Positions 7,974 to 11,488 of a stretch of 11,488 bases of DNA are shown here, in pieces. Within the stretch, counting starts at the first letter, position 1. Every line of letters begins with the position of its first letter. A program made the position numbers and the translations under genes. The notes beneath the pieces were generated by a model, which was given only the letters and a program-made list of their open reading frames with translations, had not been told where the DNA came from and did no database searches. Where the stretch lies: NCBI GenBank assembly GCA_012032075.1, contig JAAURU010000069.1:1-11488 (forward strand), given 5' to 3'. The DNA comes from Flavobacterium sp. (GTDB taxonomy: Bacteria > Bacteroidota > Bacteroidia > Flavobacteriales > Flavobacteriaceae).

Positions 7974-8746
7974 TTAAATTAAGATTTCTAAATTATCATA
8001 AGCTAAATAAACATTTTTAGGTAATTTACTTTGTACTTCTTCATGAAAACCTAGTAAATGACTTATATGTGTTAAATAAGCTTTTTTTGGTTGAACCAAA
8101 GATATAAAATCTATGGCTTCCTCTAAATTAAAATGTGTATTGTGAGGTTCTTCTCTTAAGCAATTTATAACGAGTACATTACAGTTTATTATCTTGTTAA
8201 TTTCAGATTTATTAATTGACTTTACATCGGTTAAATAAACAAAATCTTGAATTTTATAACCAAAAACCTGTAAATTTCCATGACTAGCATTAATTGGTTC
8301 AACTAATTGGCCTTTGATTTCAAAATTTTCATTTTCTTTTACTTCAATAGCAACTACAGAAGTGCACCAGGATATTTATTTTCGGTTTCAAAAATGTAAT
8401 CAAAGCGTTTGGTTAAATTTTTGAGCACTCTTTTATGGGCAAAAATGGGAATATCTCCTTGTTTAAAATAAAAAGGCCTTATATCATCTAAACCAGCAGT
8501 ATGATCGGCATGTTCGTGAGTAATTAATAAACCATCAATGTGACTGCACTTACTAGTTAGCATTTGTTGTCTAAAATCTGGTCCGCAATCAATTACAATT
8601 GAAAAATCATCTGAATGCACCCAAACCGCAACTCGTAATCGCTTATCTTTAGCATTTTCACTTTGGCAAACTGAATGGTTACTCCCTATAACAGGAATAC
8701 CTTGAGATGTACCAGTTCCTAAGAAATAAACTTTTATTTGACTCAT
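7974..8746 (-). CDS. MBL-fold metallo-hydrolase (PhnP-like), one frameshift
   Basis: A cytoplasmic metallo-beta-lactamase-fold enzyme of the PhnP/COG1235 type, probably a phosphodiesterase; its natural substrate cannot be told. Motifs are LGTGTSQGIPVIGS (9-22), DKRLRVAVWV (34-43), IDCGPDFRQQML (52-63), the zinc site THEHADH (H77, H79, D81, H82), TAGLDDIRPF, then NCLREEPHNTHFNLEEA and LTHISHLLGFHEEV in the C-terminal half. The usual N-terminal cysteine cluster is reduced to one Cys (SNHSVC), as I recall in flavobacterial members. The frame breaks at 8361-8362, where one base is missing: PGALL-stop becomes PGAPSVVAIEVKE when restored, giving about 257 residues, normal length. The start at 8746 (MSQIKVYF) is preferred over an in-frame ATG at 8755 because the latter lies inside the -7 box. 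The downstream partner gene starts four bases after the stop. Confidence 0.9.
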
Positions 8747-8752
8747 ATCGTA

Positions 8753-8760
8753 CAAAAATA
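8753..8760 (-). promoter_or_regulatory. -7 box of the MBL-hydrolase operon, nearly leaderless
   Basis: TATTTTTG on the minus strand, ending six bases before the ATG at 8746. Transcription would begin within a few bases of the start codon, giving almost no leader. No clear -33 TTTG is present. Divergent from the plus-strand promoter that starts at 8767. Confidence 0.45.
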
Positions 8761-8766
8761 ATAATA

Positions 8767-8800
8767 TTTGTTAGAGTATTTGTCATTTTAATTAACTTTG
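8767..8800 (+). promoter_or_regulatory. Promoter of the conserved 488-residue protein gene
   Basis: TTTG at 8767-8770 and TAACTTTG at 8793-8800, 22 bases apart, fit the Bacteroidota -33/-7 pattern with a slightly long spacer. The leader to the ATG at 8846 would be about 40 bases, without a Shine-Dalgarno sequence. Confidence 0.5.
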
Positions 8801-8845
8801 CATAAAATAGAAATTTTAACTGTTGCTTCCAAAAATATCGATTGA

Positions 8846-10311
8846 ATGAAAAGTATTATTACAGACATTAAAGTTAGAGGTGATAAAGCTATTGAACAAA
8901 TACCTTCAATAAAAGACAAAGCACTTAGAATTAATTTGAATGAAAATATTTATGGTACTTTTGCCGAAATAGGTGCAGGACAAGAAACTGTACGTCATTT
9001 TTTTAGAGCTGGGGCTTCTTCTGGAACCATTGCAAAAGCTATGTCTGCTTATGATAAAGATTTTAGTGATGCCATTTATGGAGAAGAAAAAGATGGTCGC
9101 TATGTTACAGAAAGTCGATTAAAAAAAATGCTTTCTCATGAAACTAAATTAATTGAAGAACGTTTAAAGAGAGACAAACATCCTAATAAAATATTCTTTA
9201 GTTATGCAAATACAGTTGCCACAATTGATTTTGCAAAACAGTTTAAAGGACATGGCTGGGTAGGAATTAAATATCAAGTTGAGCCTGATGCTGGTTACAG
9301 TGAAATAACACTACATATAAGATTTAAGGAAACAGACGCAAAATTACAACAAGAAACACTTGGAATTCTTGGAGTGAATTTAATTTATGGTGCATATTAT
9401 AAGTATAATGACCCAAAAAATTATTACGTTACTTATATGATCATTTAGATAAAGACCAGTTAGAAATTGATACTATCAACTTTTCTGGACCAAGTTTTGT
9501 AGATGTGGACAATCGATTGATGAGTCTTCAACTAGTTAAAAATGGAATGACTGATGCCGTAATGTTTGGACCAGATGGTAATAATATTTTACCAGCTGCT
9601 GTTTTATACAAAAAGAATATATTAGCATTAAGAGGAAGTTTTAGACCTGTTACCAAAGTAAACATGAATATGTATAAGAAATCATATAACATGTTTATTG
9701 AAGAAAAAAAGGTAGATATTGATAATACATTTGTAGTTTTTGAAATTACACTTTCTAATCTTAAAGCAGAAGGAGAAATTGATGAACGTGACTTCTTAGA
9801 TAGAGCCGAACTTTTATGCTCATTGGGTCAAACGGTTATGATTTCTAATTTTCAAGAATACTTTAAGGTTGTTGAATATTTCTCAAATTATACAAAAGCA
9901 AGAATGGGATTAGCCATGGGTGTAAATAATCTAGTAGATATATTTGATGAAAAATATTACCGACACTTATCTGGTGGCATTTTAGAAGCATTTGGAAAAC
10001 TTTTCTATCGTGATTTAAAAGTGTATTTATACCCTATGAAAGATGATGAAGGAAATATCATCAATTCTGAAAATTTAAAAGTACATCCTAGAATGAAAGA
10101 ATTGTATAAATTCTTCAAGTTTAATGGTAAAGTTGTAGATATACAAGACTTTGATGAGAAAAATTTAGATATATTTTCAAGACAAGTATTAAAAATGATT
10201 AGCAGTGGTGAAGAAGGTTGGGAAGATATGCTTCCTGATGGAACAGCCGATTTAATTAAAAAAGATCATTTATTTGGCTACCAACCAGTAATGAAAGAAA
10301 CTCTAAAATAA
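8846..10311 (+). CDS. Conserved cytoplasmic protein of unknown function, one frameshift
   Basis: A 488-residue protein after repair. One base is missing in the A6 run at 9415-9420, and restoring it turns DPKNYYVTYMII-stop into DPKKLLRYLYDHLDKDQLEI and rejoins the two halves. There is no signal peptide or membrane segment. Conserved-looking blocks are YGTFAEIGAGQETVRHFFR, TIAKAMSAYDKDFSDAIYG, FFSYANTVATIDFAKQFKG, LQQETLGILGVNLIYGAYY, RLMSLQLVKNGMTDAVMFGP, FEITLSNLKAEGEIDERDF, RAELLCSLGQTVMISNFQEY and GGILEAFGKLFYRDLKVYLY. I recognise it as a family recurring in Bacteroidota with strong conservation but cannot attach a function. I see no HxGH, P-loop or Rossmann motif that would justify an enzyme name. 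It is a single-gene transcript with its own promoter and a strong terminator. Confidence 0.85.
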
Positions 10312-10335
10312 GAAAAAAAAATATTCTATTAATAT

Positions 10336-10374
10336 AAAAAGGAAGCTTTATAATGAAAAGCTTCCTTTTTTTTT
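10336..10374 (+). terminator. Strong intrinsic terminator
   Basis: GGAAGCTTT (10341-10349) and AAAGCTTCC (10357-10365) form a 9-bp perfect stem with a 7-base loop. It is flanked by an A-run on the left that can pair with the nine Ts at 10366-10374. It lies 24 bases after the stop of the 488-residue protein gene. Confidence 0.92.
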
Positions 10375-10839
10375 GACTTATTATTTAAAAGAGTTAAAAA
10401 TATTGACATTTTATTTATAAGCATTGAGAAAAATTAATTTTTTAAATTAAAGTTCTCACATAATTATTATTATAAAAATTAATGTCTTTTTTTAAATTAT
10501 ATATAATTATTTTATATTTTTATTAGATTATTAAAAAATAAATTTTATTTTACAATCGATTACACATGTGAGATTTTTAAAAATATATAATTCATGGTAT
10601 AAAACTACTTAGACGTAAAAATACTATATATGCCAAAATATTACATTTAATAAAAGAAGTCTAAGACTAATTTTATTATGAATAAAGTTGCGAAATCCTA
10701 TCAACTCGCAATTGTAAAACATTTTAAAACAAATCAATTAAAAATGATTCGTGTGCTGATTTATTTTATATGAATTGGTTACTAAAGTGTATTGAATTTT
10801 AATTAACAAACAAATCAATATTAACAAACAAATTTAACT
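10375..10839 (+). other. Long AT-rich non-coding region upstream of the GH8 gene
   Basis: About 465 bases with no open frame that looks coding. I see no TTTG on the plus strand here, so the standard -33/-7 promoter is absent. Short symmetric elements are: TCTCACAT at 10454-10461 with its inverse ATGTGAGA at 10566-10573; the palindrome CACATGTG at 10563-10570; CTTAGAC at 10608-10614 with its inverse GTCTAAG at 10659-10665; and TTGCGA/TCGCAA at 10688-10693 and 10706-10711 with a 12-base spacer. They are candidate operator sites for regulated expression of the glycoside hydrolase. No known riboswitch was recognised. Confidence 0.5.
10802..10833 (+). repeat. Two tandem 14-base repeats in the GH8 leader
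   Basis: ATTAACAAACAAAT occurs at 10802-10815 and again at 10820-10833 with an 18-base period, ending seven bases before the ATG. Such unstructured A-rich leaders commonly replace Shine-Dalgarno sites in Bacteroidota. The exact duplication is unusual and may raise translation. Confidence 0.65.
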
Positions 10840-11488
10840 ATGAAAAAAATTAATTTTCAAGTAAAAACATTTGCTTTTTCTTTAATGGCATTATTTTTAG
10901 GCTTTTCAGCCATGGCACAAACTCAGCCATTTCCTGCAAACAGAACATATCCTAACGGATTACTACCAGCAAATAAAAACAGTCAAGATGCAGTGAGTAG
11001 TTATACTACTTGGAAAACTAACTTTTTAGAAACATGTTCAAATGGAAGGTATCGTGTAAAATTTGATAATTCAAGTCAAACAGTTTCAGAAGGGATTGCT
11101 TATGGAATGCTTTTAACAGCTTATGCTGGAGATAGAAATATATTTGACGGACTTTGGAATTACTATAAAGATAATAGGAATAGTAATGGAGTTATGAATT
11201 GGAAAATTGGTGGCTGTTCAGGAACTGTAGGACAAATGGTGCTACAGATGCCGAACTAGATGCTGCAATGGCTTTAATTGTTGCAGATTTCCAATGGGGA
11301 AGTACAGGAACTATAAATTATAGAGCTGATGCATTGGCTTTAATAGCTGCTATGAAACAACATGAAGTAGAAGCAAATACTTTTGTATTAAAACCAGGAG
11401 ATATGTTTGGAGGAAGTGCCTTAACGAATCCTTCATATTTTGCTCCTGCTTATTATAGAGCTTTTGGAGTATTTTCAAATGATGTTAC
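10840..11488 (+). CDS. Secreted glycoside hydrolase family 8 (endoglucanase/xylanase/chitosanase type), partial, one frameshift
   Basis: The N-terminal part of a GH8 enzyme, which cleaves beta-1,4 glycans by inversion. Residues 1-26 are a signal peptide ending AMA|Q. The mature start FPANRTYPNGLLP is followed by TVSEGIAYGMLL with the proton-donor Glu84, FDGLWNYY, GVMNWKIGG and the family signature ATDAELDAAMALIVADFQW (Asp137 after repair). Further on come NYRADALALI and NPSYFAPAYYRAF. One base is missing in the A3 run at 11234-11236: VGQMVLQMPN-stop becomes VGQNGATDAELDAAM. The expected catalytic base lies beyond the window, as would any carbohydrate-binding or type IX secretion C-terminal domain, so the exact substrate cannot be set. 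It stands alone after a long regulatory-looking region, without visible polysaccharide-utilisation partners. Confidence 0.9.

Noticed and set aside
1..11488. Genome decay: calling the broken genes pseudogenes
   Set aside because: Each lesion is a single base, mostly at homopolymers, catalytic motifs are intact and no in-frame stops or larger deletions are seen; sequencing error explains it better.
1..11488. CRISPR arrays, insertion sequences, tRNA genes or phage genes
   Set aside because: No regularly spaced repeats, terminal inverted repeats with transposase, cloverleaf sequences or phage proteins were seen.

Overview
The window is AT-rich DNA from a member of the Bacteroidota, most likely a Flavobacteriaceae (Flavobacterium-like). 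The evidence is the gene families present, the A-rich leaders with no Shine-Dalgarno sequence, and -7 boxes of the form TAnnTTTG, the known Bacteroidota promoter element. I cannot name the species.

Minus strand, 4909 down to 1: an outer-membrane and lipoprotein operon. From one good promoter (4879-4909) it reads DUF4856-family lipoprotein, imelysin-family lipoprotein, HTTM (vitamin K-dependent gamma-carboxylase-like) integral membrane protein, then a FecA-like TonB-dependent receptor that runs off the left edge. This is probably a metal, most likely iron, acquisition unit, and its chemistry is not obvious.

Minus strand, 7425 down to 5115: pyrD (class 2 dihydroorotate dehydrogenase), hydroxymethylglutaryl-CoA lyase, and a small three-helix membrane protein visible only after correcting two frameshifts. 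Minus strand, 8760 down to 7442: an MBL-fold hydrolase and a 165-residue membrane-anchored protein, ending in a clear hairpin/T-run terminator. Plus strand from 8767: a single conserved 488-residue protein of unknown function with its own promoter and strong terminator. A 465-base non-coding AT-rich stretch follows, then the start of a secreted glycoside hydrolase family 8 enzyme cut by the right edge.

The most striking overall feature is damage. I count twelve single-base frameshifts in eight of the ten genes, and almost all sit in or beside short homopolymers. Each is repaired by adding or removing one base, and doing so restores a family-typical protein. I read this as uncorrected long-read sequencing error, not pseudogenisation. 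The broken genes are therefore given as whole CDS spans with their frameshift sites. pyrD and the 165-residue protein are intact, and the imelysin reads cleanly but lacks a stop at its expected end. No tRNA, rRNA, CRISPR array, insertion sequence or phage gene was seen.
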